From: Vandiemenella viatica
Lineage: Eukaryota; Arthropoda; Insecta; Orthoptera; Morabidae
Assembly: GCA_031002005.1 (NCBI GenBank)
Contig: JARYHS010008074.1
Span: forward strand, 12,284,924-12,348,923
DNA length: 64,000 nucleotides
Direction of reading: 5' to 3'
Positions 53,428 to 64,000 of this stretch are shown here, piece after piece; the first letter of the stretch is position 1; every line of letters begins with the position of its first letter. A program made the position numbers and the translations under genes. Below the pieces are notes generated by a model. It worked only from the letters and a program-made list of their open reading frames with translations, did not search any database and was not told where the DNA came from.

Positions 53428-55850
53428 GACTTCAAAAAAGGAGGAGGTTCTCAATTCGTCTGTATTTTTTTGTATGTATGTTCAGCGATATCTTCGCCAA
53501 TTTTGAACCGATTTAAATGAAATTTTTTTAGTGGATAGGGTAGACCTCCATAGTGGTCCCATATGAATGTAATTGAGAAACCACCCATTCTACCCCCCTC
53601 CGCCCCCTAATTTGAATACAAATCCACATTTTTTATTCGATCTCGATGAAACTTTGGACATATATAGCCAAAAATAAAGAGAAAAATACTGTCAACTTTT
53701 GGTTTAAAAAAACTGAACCCCTCTTCCCCTATCCACACCCTTAATTTTTGCCAATTTTCTTTATTCAAAGCTACAGTCGACACCATTTAACTGATATCCA
53801 TTAAAGTTGGCATTCACATGTAGTTTTTCATGGAAAAGGTAACTGAACAAAAAAAAAATACCACCCCTTTCCCCTTTACACCCGTTAATTTTATAGAAAC
53901 CTACATTTCTTATCTGATTTTTATTGAACTTTGCCCATGTATACTTTAAAACAAGGAGAAAAATCCTGTCAACATTTGATCTGCCAAAGCTCACCCCCCT
54001 CCCTCCTTCCACCCCTTTAATTATTGTCAATGGTCTTCATAAAAAGCTACACTCGACACCGTTTGACCGATTATCATCAAAGTTGGCATATACATGTAAT
54101 TTTTCATGGACAATCTGAACAAAAAATAAATAAATAAAAAACCACCCCTCTCCCCTTTTCATCCCTTAATTTTTATACAAACCCTCATTTTTTATCCTAT
54201 TTCGATGAATCTTTGGACATGCATAGTCAAAAATAAAGAGAAAAATACTGTCAACTTTTGGTTTGAAAGAACTGAAGCCCTTCCACCCTATCCACCCCCT
54301 AAATTTTTACCAATGTTCCTTACACAAAGCTACAGTCGACACCATTTAACTGGTCTCCATTAAAGTTGGCATATACATGTAATTTTTCATGGAGAAGGTT
54401 TCTGACCAAAAAAAAAAAAAAATTAAATAAATAAATAAACCACCCCTTATCTCCCTTTACACTCCTTAATTTTATAGAAATCTACATTTCTTATCTGATT
54501 TTTATTGAACTTTGCCCATGTATACTTTAAAACAAAGAGAAAATTCCTGTCAACATTTGGTTTGCCAAAGCTCAACTCCTTTCCCTCCTTCAACCCCATT
54601 AACTTTTGTCAATGTTCTTTATAAAAAGCTACAGTCGCGATCGTTTGACCGATTACCATGAAAGTTGGTGCTTATATGTATTTTTTCACGAAGAAGATGT
54701 CTAACCAGAAGATCTACCAAACCACCCCCTCTCCCCATTAAACCGCTTACATTTTATATACAACCACAGCTTTTATCCGGTGTAGACAGAACTTGGGAAA
54801 TTTCTACTATAAAACAATGAGAAAAATAATTCCAACTCTTGGTTTGCAAAAACTGAACCCCTTTCCCCGTTTCCACCCCCCTGATTTTTGTCAATTTCTT
54901 TTTAGAAAGCTACAGTCGACACCATTTGACCGATCTTTATGAAAGTTTGTATATATATATATTATAGGCCAAAAATATCCTAGCTCCCCTTCCCTTAATA
55001 TTTGTACAAAAACCACATTTTAATCCGATTCGGTGGAACTTCGCATGCGTATATCTTAAAACAAATAGAAAAAGAAAAATACTGTCCACATAACTTTCAC
55101 AAAAACGCAAACCCTTTCCCCGTTTCTATCCCTTTATTTACTGTCAATGTTCTTTATACAAAGCTACCGTTTCTTTCTGATTTTGAAGTATGTACATGTA
55201 TACGGCAAAACAAACAGAAAAATACTGTCTACATTTGGTTTCGAGAGTCCAAACTCTGCTGCGTCCTTTCCATCCTTTAGTCTACAGTTTCTATCCGATT
55301 CTGAAGGAAATTTTCACATGTATACTTTAATTAGGTTGCAGAAGCCCAACCCCTCTTCCCTTCTACCCCCATCCCTCATAATTTCCAATGTTCTTTATAG
55401 ATATCCACAGTTTTATCAGATTTCCATTGAACACTGCACATTTATACTTAAAAACAAAAAAAAACATAGTGTCTACATTCTGTTTACAAAACCCTACCAC
55501 TTACTCCCTTACCCCATTTATTTTTTGCAAATTTTCTTTTCACAGTGCTACAGTTATTATCTGGTTTCGTTGGAAATTTGCCCGTGTATACTTTAAAACA
55601 AAGAGAAAAATAGTGCCCTAACTAGTTTTACAAAAACCAAATTACTCTTCGTCTCCACATCCCTTAATTTTTTTTTTTATACATACCTACAGTTTTATCT
55701 GATATCAACAGAAATTTACACACGTATACTGTAAATCAATCAGAAAAGGCAGTCTACATTTGGTATACAAAAGCCCAATCCCTCTTCCCCTTTACCCTCA
55801 CCCCTTTTAATGTTCTTTACAAAAATCCACAGTTTTAAATCCCGTCAATA
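53428..55850 (+). repeat. Degenerate tandem repeat block, ~145-bp half-units
   Basis: Begins ACCGACTTCAAAAAAGGAGG, a motif I know from many arthropod repeats. The block then alternates two related words about 145 bp apart: GCTACAGTCGACACCATTTG with GTTGGCATATACATG, and TTTGGACATGTATA-like with AAAACAAAGAGAAAAATACTG. Pyrimidine-rich spacers (CCCCTCTCCCC) separate them. Identity falls toward 55850. No transposase or reverse transcriptase is visible. Confidence 0.75.
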
Positions 55851-56330
55851 TCAATTAAGCTATTTTTAAGTCATGGCATAATATTTATAAAATAAATGTG
55901 TCGTAATGTCTCAACATGTACTTCAGATTTCAACTGGATCCCAAGCTTTCACGTTGTGAAAATCAATCAAAAATCTATATTTTCTGTGTGATGCCGGAGC
56001 AAACAGATATATTCCAGAGACAGATTTCTGTATGTGGTATGTATTAATACCCAGAAGTTACATGTTTCGGTTACCGACCAGCTGCTTTAACAGATGTTAT
56101 GATACGATCGAAACATAGCCTGGACCAAAATGTTAACTGACATTCCTAAACGCAACACCCAATTCATCCCGTTCTGGAAGTTGTTGTGGTATATAAAGAC
56201 AGAATTCTTCTTTGAAAGCAAGCGCTTTAATCCCTGAGCTACCAGAAAGTTTGCAAAATGGGAACTGCTTCGGTATATTTAAAACACAAAACAAATTATA
56301 ATACCACTAAAAATCTAAAAATAAAATAAT
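55851..56330. other. Intron 10, fragment related to the ~550-bp family
   Basis: Words such as ATCCCTGAGCTACCAGAAAG near 56225-56250 and 'gaaacatagcctggaccaaaatg' near 56110 resemble the family at 11340-11700. No gene. Confidence 0.35.
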
Positions 56331-57048
56331 TGTTTAAAAAACATAAAACCGCCTTCAAAAAAAGCACTAAAAATTTTAAAATAACTTTATACCTTGCTTA
56401 GGAGAAAGTAAATCTAAATGGTCAATATTTTACATTACTGTCATTGAAATTTTTACATTAATTAGTTATTTTTGGAGTCGGTGCCAGCGAAAGCAAGAAA
56501 AACAAAAAGATAAAAACAATAATGAATAACAATAGTACATAAAAAATCATCTTACTGCTTACCTACAATTAATACAACAAACATGTTTCAACAAAACTGA
56601 AACATACAGATGATACCCCGATGTTATGCTAACTGTAAATCGTTTACTGGATGATGCAGCCTACCAACTGACACTGTAGCGTCAGAGATATGCCTGGATG
56701 ACCAATAAGGCCGAGCCACAGATTAAGATACTGTTAATTTGTTTCCCTAAGCTGTCTCCCGCAATAACACTATCTGCCTCACGACATGCTGTAAAAGAAT
56801 GGGAATTTTTGTTCGTACTCCCCGTTTCGCCTCTAACACCAAAACAGGTTCAGTAATTCAATCTTCGCGATGTGACAGCTGGCACTGACTCCAAAAATAA
56901 CTAATTAATGTAAAAATTTCAATGACAGTAATGTAAAATATTGACCATTTAGATTTACTTCCTCCTAAGCAAGGTATAAAGTTATTTTAAAATTTTTATT
57001 GATTTTTTTGAAGGCGGTTTTTATGTTTTTTTTAAACAATTATTTTAT
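56331..57048. mobile_element. Foldback/MITE-type element with ~190-bp inverted arms
   Basis: The left arm runs from ATAAAATAATTGTTTAAAAA through CCGCCTTC, GGTCAATATTTTACATTAC and TTTTTGGAGTCGGTGCCAGC. The right arm (about 56878-57048) is its near-perfect reverse complement. The spacer is about 350 bp without coding potential. The target duplication is not clear. Confidence 0.8.
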
Positions 57049-60000
57049 GTTATTGAGTTAATATTAATATATGTGAGAAAATGTATAAGTAACAGTTGGT
57101 TGAAAATGAAGGCAGAGATAGACGGCTTCAAAACGAGCCAGAGTTGTGACATTTATACACGGCTGGAAACCCGAGAAGATTTTATTAATAAAAGCGATTA
57201 TCTTTTAGTAACCTAAATAAAGTATAATACCTACAAAAGTTAGTTCATTCAAACAAAGTCATTTTTATTTCCCTTCTTCATTTCATCCTTTAAGGTAGTA
57301 TGAATAGTTTTACAAACTTCATTTACAGATATTGATAAAAATTAAAAAAATATTCACACCAAAAATCCCAATTTAATTCCCTTTTCACTGACAGTAAACA
57401 CACATGTGTTTAAGCAACTGTAAAACAAAGAATACAAATCAACAATTACATTTTACCACAGACTGGAGGTACATAGAAAGCAAACATAATATACACTGTT
57501 GGCGCTGCTGGCATGGAGGAAGGAATATTTGGAAACGACGCAAGGGACCTTCACCACGCAATGGAGTTAAAAGTGGGTAGAGAGAAGTTCGGTGGGCATG
57601 TCGCCATATTGGTTGGTCGTAGAAACACGGGGAAAAGGCACAATAACTTCAAGGGAATCATACAATAACCGTGGCACCGCAATTTGATGATGGATTTTTA
57701 TGTAACTCGACGAGACAAACCAAAAATGACGAATAAATTTTTTGATATCCTGCTTAGTTCTCGAGATATACTGTCTCAAAATTGAGGTGTTTTGGGTTGA
57801 AATTCGGAAGAAACATTTCCCCAAGGTCGAATTTAGTGTTAAATTCGACGAGACAAATCAAAAATAAAGAATAAAAATTTTCGAAATCTCGTTTAGATCT
57901 CGAGATATGTTGTCTCCAAAAATCAGAAGCTTAAATGGGAGTAGTATACATTGCGATACGCGATACACGTGGCGTCACTAACATGGTTCTTATGAAATTA
58001 CTAACAACTAATAATAAATTGCTCGTCCCTTCTGGTACAGCCTGCATTTCAACCTACCCACATTTCCATTAATATCGTCGCTATAAAATCAAACTATGTA
58101 GACACACCTAAACACATGAAATGCATCGCAAACTAAATTTCGGGTAACAACAACTTTTGCTACATCACGTTTCATAGATCGCACAGCACGAATTATCACA
58201 ATTAATTTCATCGTACACGAATACCATATTCAATGTATCGCGATGTAAACATGACCCGCTTAAATTAGACATCCAACACTTGCTTACAATAAGGCTATCC
58301 TTTTATGTGCAAAGTAGTAACATATGCTGATTGTCTACACTACACCAACAAATATTTGAAAACGACATTATCATGTTGAGAGCAATTAATAAATTTATAA
58401 TGATAGGCCCTAATATTGCAGTTACTTATCAGACACTTCAAGAACAATAATTGCAATGTGACTTTTTCATGAAACGTTATTCCAGGTTGTTTCTGTCTTG
58501 TCTGTTTGTGCAACCGTATGCAACACAACTTGGCATTACAGTAAACTTTGGTATATTAGGAAATGAAATATTTTCAGCATCAGACACAATGCAAACAGCC
58601 CAATGTTTTGGGGTTATTCCTATGGCCACCGCGCATGCCCAGTAGGGGACGTGTTTATATATGAGGTTTCACAGATTTAGTGTTATTCGTCTCCATATAT
58701 TCCTTCCTCCATGGCTGCTGGCTGCCACTTTCTATTAGTATCTGATGAATCAAGTTACTTATCAAACCACCTTCGTGACTAATTCATCCTTAAATCAAAC
58801 TGCAACCCAATATGTTAAAATATCCCAAGTGGAACACGGTCTCTGGGGTTGTGGCTTTGGTGTGGTGTGAGGCTCTTTTTTTTCGTTCCGACGCACAGAA
58901 CTAAGGACACGGAATCGAATAATAGTACCGAAGCTAGTGCGTAGTATCGATAAGAAGTATCGTACTCATTAAATTATTGAAAAAAGTATCGATACCTTGA
59001 GATATTGAAAAAAAGTTCCATAACATAATATTTTTCAAATCGTTTATTAGGGTTGATATTTTATTTTATTTACCTTAAAGTGCGTTATTTACCTGCGCTT
59101 TATTTTCAAATTTTAAACCTTCTTTTTTCAATTTTTGCTGCTGAAACTGCCAATATATTTTTATGATGATGATAGTTTCAATAAAATATACTTTATGAAG
59201 TACTACTTTGTGAAAAATATGTTATAAATTAAATAAATTAAAACAAGGTTAAACTTAATCAGACTCAATTTTAATTTTAGTTATAAATCAAATTAACAGC
59301 ACTAAACTGTGGCAGTAGGCAGCTAAAATATATACCAATCTTACACTTCATACTTTTCCTCCAGAATTTGTATACCTTGAAAAGTTTTAAGTTGTAATAC
59401 CCTAAAGATATTAATTGCAATTTTGTGTGAAAGTGATAGTCCTAAAATATATACAGTGTATTTTTAATTCTAATTCAAATGAGCAAAGACAGCTTTTATG
59501 AAATTTCCGAATTTAATGGAGGCTTTAAATTGTCTCCGACACAAATCAACATATATATCCCCCCAAAGGCATTAGATTTGTGGTGTAGGAAAAAGCAAAA
59601 ATTGGGGTTTTAGGTTTATTTTTGCGTACATTAAGTTATTATGAAGATTTTTCTTTGAGCTCAGGTAACTGCTTGTACAATATAGTAAATCAAGACTGAA
59701 AATCATTAACGTTATTAGAAAAGCGCAAGTAACTGTAAATTGAAGAAGAAAAAAGAACAATACCATAAAGACGTGGAGAGAAAGTGATTGTGGTTCGAAC
59801 ATGTGAGAGAAAATGACCCTTTATCAACCTGCCAAAATAAGGAAATGAGGGTGTTCGCTCGTGTCTTGGATTCGAGGAATTCTAGAGGGAGCTAAGTTTT
59901 GTACTCATGATACGAGGGCTCTGTGGTGACGATGGGAACCACGAAGCATTGCTCGTGAGAGCTGCTAATCCTAAGTGGCAGCATGCAGAGTGAGAAAAAC

Positions 60001-60282
60001 CGTTGGGACAGAGATCTGAAACTGCAATCAAAGTGGGCATTTTAAATTTTGCTATGTAGGTTAGTTGTGTTAAATCTTGTTCTGGATAATTGTTTAGTTT
60101 AAACTCAAACAATAAAACTACTGAAAATAGCTAGCGCGAATAATTTTTCAGTTTCAAATGATCCCTCAATTACCTCTCCTTCAGTGACTTAGTTTCTTCC
60201 ACCCTCTCAGATTCAAGTCTGAAAATTTCTCTTAGAGGTATTTAAAAGCTTGACGTGCTTGTACTCGTTTTGAAAATTCCAT
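57049..60282. other. Intron 10, no confident gene
   Basis: Contains two ~110-bp related stretches (57700-57790 and 57848-57920) sharing CGACGAGACAAA and TCGAGATATR. It also contains inverted words GGCATGGAGGAAGGAATAT (57510) and ATATTCCTTCCTCCATGG (58697) that may bound a 1.2-kb element. No exon recognised. Confidence 0.4.
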
Positions 60283-60495
60283 TTCGAATCCCCGTCCGGG
60301 CATCCAGATTTGGGTTTTCCATGGTTTCCCCAGATCACTCCAGGCAAATGCCGGGATTCTTCCTTCAAAAGGCCATGGCCGAATTCCTTCCCATTCCTTG
60401 CCCCCATCCTTGCCCCCCATCCTTTTCCGTCTCTAAAGACCTCGATGTTAAAAAGAGACGTAAAGCAGTTATAAACAAAAAAAAAAAAAAAATCC
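60283..60495 (+). mobile_element. SINE family B, head-truncated
   Basis: Starts within the head at CGAATCCCCGTCCGGGCATC, carries the full body and a 15-bp A-tail. A small internal duplication (CCCCCATCCTTGCCCCCCAT) distinguishes it from the other copies. Confidence 0.85.
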
Positions 60496-60778
60496 ATTGC
60501 CGGAATGCGCGGCATATCTAAACTCAGTCACCAGTTGGTAAGACCATACAAATTTACTTACTGGTGGCAAAGATAGGTCCAAGCCGAAGTAGATTCTTAC
60601 AGCTTAGTATCTGAATATTTACTGGTTACCAACAGCAAATAGCTAAAACGCTAAAGGGCCAATTATCTTTTTCTTTAATATCAAGTGTTGAAACAATTCA
60701 GTTAGGGCCAATTTTCTGAAGGGTTTTTGTAGAAGTGATTAGAAATCCGAATATGACAATTCTTGTTGGGTGTTACAG
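60496..60778. other. Intron 10, end
   Basis: AT-rich; ends in TTGTTGGGTGTTACAG, the acceptor of exon 11. Confidence 0.6.
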
Positions 60779-61280
60779 GTTCGGCACGTATCAGACCTTT
60801 CTAAGGACGATAAAAGGACGTTCCCTAACATCCGAAGACCTGCTGGAAGGGGCACGACGAATCCTGAGAACTCCGCAAGCTGCCATGATACTCGGCTCCG
60901 AAGAGGAAGTAGCCAACAGCGACCAGGAACTACAAAAAAAGTACGGTCGCTTGCGGGCTGGTGGAAGCTACTCGGATCTGACGGATGGTTTCGACAGCGG
61001 AGCCGAACTGCCTCTGCTGCCTGAACCCTCGAGACCCAGCAGCAGGAGGGTGTCGTGGAAACTGGACAGCTACGACGAGGCGGACAGTGGCTCCAGCAAG
61101 GGGGACAGTGGCTCCAAATACACTCAGCACAGGAGGAGTCATTCCAGGGGAAGTAGTCTCTCGCGAAGCAGTACGAGTGCTTCACTGCGATACTACCCCG
61201 ACGCTAGGAGCTCCAGTTCAACACGCTCAAGTAGAAATACAATTGAGGAGAGGTCAAAAGAAATAAGTATGAATAAATAA
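60779..61280 (+). CDS. Exon 11: cytoplasmic tail and stop codon
   Basis: The acceptor GTGTTACAG leaves one base that completes the split Lys codon of exon 10 (AA|G). It encodes FGTYQTFLRTIKGRSLTSED, LLEGARRILRTPQAAMILGS, a middle with SDLTDGFDSGAELPLLPEP, then RRVSWKLDSYDEADSGSSKG and Ser/Arg-rich SHSRGSSLSRSSTSASLRYY, ending ISMNK and TAA. No catalytic domain. RRVSW fits a basophilic kinase site; the tail is probably a phosphorylated, disordered signalling or anchoring region. About 166 residues. Confidence 0.9.
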
Positions 61281-61281
61281 A
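61272..61281 (+). promoter_or_regulatory. Candidate polyadenylation signals overlapping the stop
   Basis: Two overlapping AATAAA hexamers (61272-61277 and 61276-61281) cover the TAA stop. A further AATAAA is at 61538-61543. The later one would give a more ordinary 3' UTR; which is used cannot be told from sequence. Confidence 0.35.
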
Positions 61282-61934
61282 GGCATTTTTCTACTATTTC
61301 TTTATTCGATGTTTAGCCTTGCAGTTCACAAAACAAGACCTCAACACAAATATATTTTTATCAACAGTTGTTAACACAATGAAATACTTTGAGCATGAAC
61401 GCATTAAAACTAATGCAAATAAAAATGTAGATTAAGGTTGAATATGTAAACTGAGATACTTGGAAGATTATGATTTCAGGGTTTGCTAAATGTATTTTTC
61501 AATTTTGGCAAACCTTTCATATTTACATACACACTGAAATAAACAAAATCTACATCTGCTGTTAGAACTGAAACTTTCCCAGCCTATTGCTTTTCGCTAT
61601 TAATTTGAAAAAAAATATTTGCACTAAAATACTTTCTCCAGGCATTGATCGTTAGATAAAATAATGATCTTTCAATCTCCCTTATATTTCATCGGCTCCA
61701 TATTTCAGTTTGCTTCCTTACTCCTTGGTAGAACTATATCTTTCTGTCGTCTCATTTTGTTTCCCCTACTCCATCGCAGTCATTTCACCTGCTTGTTTTG
61801 TATTTGTAATCGTAAGAATATATCGCTCCAGATCTGTCTAAAAGCTGTAACAATGTTATAGACCAACTGCGGAGGCAAGATAAGCCAAGACATCTTCAAC
61901 ATATGGTGTATGGTTTGTAATCCACAGATTGCGA
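61281..61934. other. 3' UTR and downstream DNA
   Basis: AT-rich, no further exon recognised. Confidence 0.5.
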
Positions 61935-62145
61935 CAGTGGGGGATCCAGGTGGGAGGGGGGGGGTCATGGAGCTAAATTCCCCCCTCCCCCAAAGTAACT
62001 TGGTCCATCCCCGACATCGTAATTTTGGGGAAATGGAGAAATTTTTTGCCCCCCAAAATAAAATCCGATCAAGCCCCCTTTCCCCCAACCCAAAAAAAAT
62101 ATCAGCTCAATCCCCTCCCAAAACAAAATCCTGGATCCTCCACTG
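61935..62145. mobile_element. hAT-type MITE, 211 bp
   Basis: The ends CAGTGGGGGATCCAGG and CCTGGATCCTCCACTG are inverted repeats. The flanks GATTGCGA / CATTGTGA agree at 6 of 8 bases, consistent with an aged 8-bp duplication. The interior is C-rich with A-runs and non-coding. Confidence 0.78.
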
Positions 62146-62204
62146 CATTGTGAGATACTGAAACAGCGGGTTTGTTTTTGTAATATTCGGTAGAGATAAG
62201 TGAC

Positions 62205-62668
62205 CTGCTATGTTAAATAACATGCAATCCTCCATCCCTTCCTATCTTGTGCTAAACTCTTCATTTCTACATACCCCTTACAACCCACGTCCTCAATTAT
62301 CTGCTTCAAATATTCTAATCTCTACTGTTCTTACCGTCGACTGTTCACTCCACCAGCGAATTAACCAATCCCAGTATGTCTGAAAAGATTTTCTCTTCTT
62401 TCTGTAAGCTTCTTCCACAAATTTCTTTCCTCATCTTTCATTTCCAAAACTCGTTCGTTTCTTACTTTGTAAGTCCACTTAATTTTCAGCATTCTTCTGC
62501 AGCACCACATTTCAAATTTGGTTCAATTTTCTTTCTTTCCGGTATTCCTAAAGTCCATGTTTGGCTACCATAAAGTGCTGTGCTCCACACATAGAGTTTT
62601 AAAAAGTTCTTTCTAATTCCTATGTCAATATTTGAAATTAAAAGATTTTTCATGAAGGCTCTTTTCAT
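62205..62668 (-). mobile_element. RTE-like LINE 3' fragment, minus strand
   Basis: The minus strand reads MKRAFMKNLLISNIDIGIRK, then NFLKLYVWSTALYGSQTW and GIPERKKIE, followed toward 62205 by the decayed GYVEMKSLAQDRKGWRI-like end. It is the same family as 6420-7070 and an independent insertion. Confidence 0.82.
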
Positions 62669-62929
62669 AGGCCACTGGCAAGCAGTGGGTGACTCCTTAT
62701 ACCGGGAATCTTTCAGTCGCCAGAGCCTCGTCTGTGCAAACAGGGTGCACCACGTGAAGAAGAAGTTGTCATTTGGTTGGAAAAGGCTAGTATAGTCTCA
62801 CCCAAACACTTACACCCAATAAACAGGGCTAAGAGATCTAAATTTTAAGATCCATAGCCGTTAGTTAACTAACGGAGCATAGTTGTGTTTAGAGGAAAAC
62901 GAAAGAAAATCTAGGATAAAATATATCAT
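62669..62929. other. Unassigned DNA
   Basis: A moderately GC-rich block (62680-62760) may be another retroelement end; not recognised. Confidence 0.35.
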
Positions 62930-63610
62930 TATAGCGAATTCGACACTTTAAGGCCAAAATTATAATTATTTTCATAACGTAATTTTTTCACGAGATATTT
63001 ATCTCCCTTGATATTTAACTGAAATTGGTAAATGAGGTATTATTTTAGAGATTAAGATTTCCGCTTTGGTCAAATCATATTTTAAGAAAGGAATTTTTCG
63101 GAATTCGACCCTTAAATGGCAAAAGTATGAATATTTCTACAAAGTGTTTTTGTGACACGAAACTTTTATCTCCCTTGATGTATAACCGATGTAGATAAAT
63201 GAGCATCATTTTAAATATTAAGGTCTCCGCCGGTGTCACATCAAAAATTAAGAAAGAATTTTTGTTTTTTTGTTTGTTTTGGAATTCGACCGTTAAAGGG
63301 CATAATTATCATTCCATAACATTTTTTTTTTTTTCAAGAAATATTTATCTTCCTTGACTTCTAACTGAAATCGATAAATGAGGTATTATTTTTGAAATTA
63401 ATGTCTCCGCAACAGTCAAATCATATTTTAAGAAAGGAATTTTTTCCGAATTCGACCCTTAAATGGTAAAAGTATCAATATTTCTACAGCTCCTGTTTGT
63501 GTTACGAGCCTTTTATCTCCCCAGATACCTAACCCAAATAAATAAATGAGGTATCATTTTAAAAATAATGTCTCCGCCGTGATCAAATCATATTTTAAAA
63601 ACAGATAGCC

Positions 63611-63654
<44 letters not shown>

Positions 63655-63900
63655 AAATTTGAGCATTAAAGGGCAAAATTATCATTGGTTCCTTAATGTA
63701 TTTTTAAACACGAGCCATTTATCTCACTTGATATCTAACAGAAATAGAAAAATGAGCTATTCTATTAAAGATTAAAGTCTCTGCTTTGGTCACATATTTC
63801 GGAATTTCACAATTAAAGGGCACAAGTACTAATAGTAACTGTGAAAGTTGCACGTATGAAACAGTTAGGTATGGAGGAAGGTAATGTCTTCTTACGAAAA
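62930..63900 (+). repeat. ~167-bp repeat family, reverse orientation relative to 19707-21062
   Basis: About five units with TTTATCTCCCTTGATAT, AAATGAGGTATTATTTT and GAATTCGACCCTTAAA words: the reverse complements of GGGAGATAAAT and GGGTCGAATTC in the copy 2 insertion. Unit starts are near 62997, 63166, 63346, 63511 and 63719. A downstream TATCTAG at about 63938 may mark the Helitron-like end. Confidence 0.75.
63613..63653. repeat. Poly-T run, ~41 bp
   Basis: Uninterrupted T-run inside the ~167-bp repeat block. Confidence 0.95.
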
Positions 63901-64000
63901 AGCCTTATGTAAGCAGTATATATGATTGCTTTTATCTAGTTGTTAACAGTTTTTCTGATTTTGGAAGATACTAGTTATACTAAATTGTTTCAAGTTTTTA

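Larger units (their letters stand above)
3527..61280 (+). other. Host gene (3' part): TSP1 x2 - LamG x2 - Ig - TM - Ser-rich tail protein
   Basis: Assembled by eye from eleven exons with consensus splice sites and compatible phases: 3527-3652, 5343-5456, 6088-6258, 8636-8901, 12804-13010, 15343-15486, 43667-43996, 45807-45978, 48159-48452, 49971-50085 and 60779-61280. Junction phases are 1,1,1,0,0,0,0,1,1,2. Exon 1 starts in phase 1, so more exons lie upstream of the window. About 810 residues are recovered. TSP1, laminin-G and Ig modules on one membrane-spanning chain with a short cytoplasmic tail suggest a cell-surface adhesion, matrix or axon-guidance type receptor; that function is inferred from domains only. 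Exons 2-6 appear a second time at 19350-37068, probably as an alternative haplotype. Introns are packed with transposons, as expected for a large insect genome. Confidence 0.8.

Noticed and set aside
60735..60778. Upstream ATG extension of the last exon (IRNPNMTILVGCYR)
   Set aside because: Reads through the intron end; the TGTTACAG acceptor and phase match with the transmembrane exon define the true start at 60779.

Overview
This window is intronic, repeat-rich insect DNA. The base is AT-rich, the host gene has widely spaced GC-rich exons, and there are mariner, pogo-like, hAT, Ty3/gypsy, RTE-like and CR1/jockey-group elements plus two tRNA-derived SINE families. The SINE with the 'CCCCGTCCGGGCATCCAG' core and the LINE tail ending in repeated GTAGAT are, from general knowledge, typical of hemimetabolous (polyneopteran) insects. 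That placement is an inference.

One real gene dominates the + strand. Eleven phase-compatible exons between 3527 and 61280 encode the C-terminal part of a single-pass membrane protein. In order it has a six-cysteine TSP1 repeat split over exons 1 and 2, a second TSP1 (exon 3), a laminin-G-like domain (exons 4-5), a linker (exon 6), a second laminin-G-like domain (exons 7-8), an Ig-like domain (exon 9), a transmembrane segment (exon 10) and a serine-rich tail with the stop codon (exon 11). The N-terminus lies outside the window. This looks like an adhesion or guidance receptor, but I assign no gene name.

The segment 4141-16462 (exons 2-6) is repeated at 19350-37068 as a near-identical second copy. 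The two are separated by a 1,000-N scaffold gap at 18350-19349. Copy 1 ends at a gypsy LTR insertion and copy 2 carries the empty site, so the pair most likely represents two haplotypes placed in tandem by the assembler. Exon 6 of copy 1 cannot be spliced in frame to exon 2 of copy 2, which fits that reading.

The most unusual structure is three unrelated minisatellites, each straddling a splice junction of this one gene: about 35 x 118 bp over the exon 4 acceptor (copy 2 only; copy 1 has one unit), 22 x 169 bp over the exon 7 acceptor, and 5 x 88 bp over the exon 9 donor. All three unit lengths leave remainder 1 when divided by 3. A second possible novelty is a set of antisense exons, phase-compatible with each other, interleaved with exon 4.

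The rest is transposons and satellites: a 1,265-bp mariner (1715-2979), a 655-bp long-TIR mariner-like element (44785-45439), an 893-bp pogo-like element (37941-38833), hAT-type MITEs (47391-47631, 61935-62145), LINE fragments, a Helitron-like insertion built of about 167-bp repeats (19707-21062; relatives at 62930-63900), a CRE-bearing family of about 550 bp, an 86-bp GC-rich satellite and a degenerate repeat block at 53428-55850.
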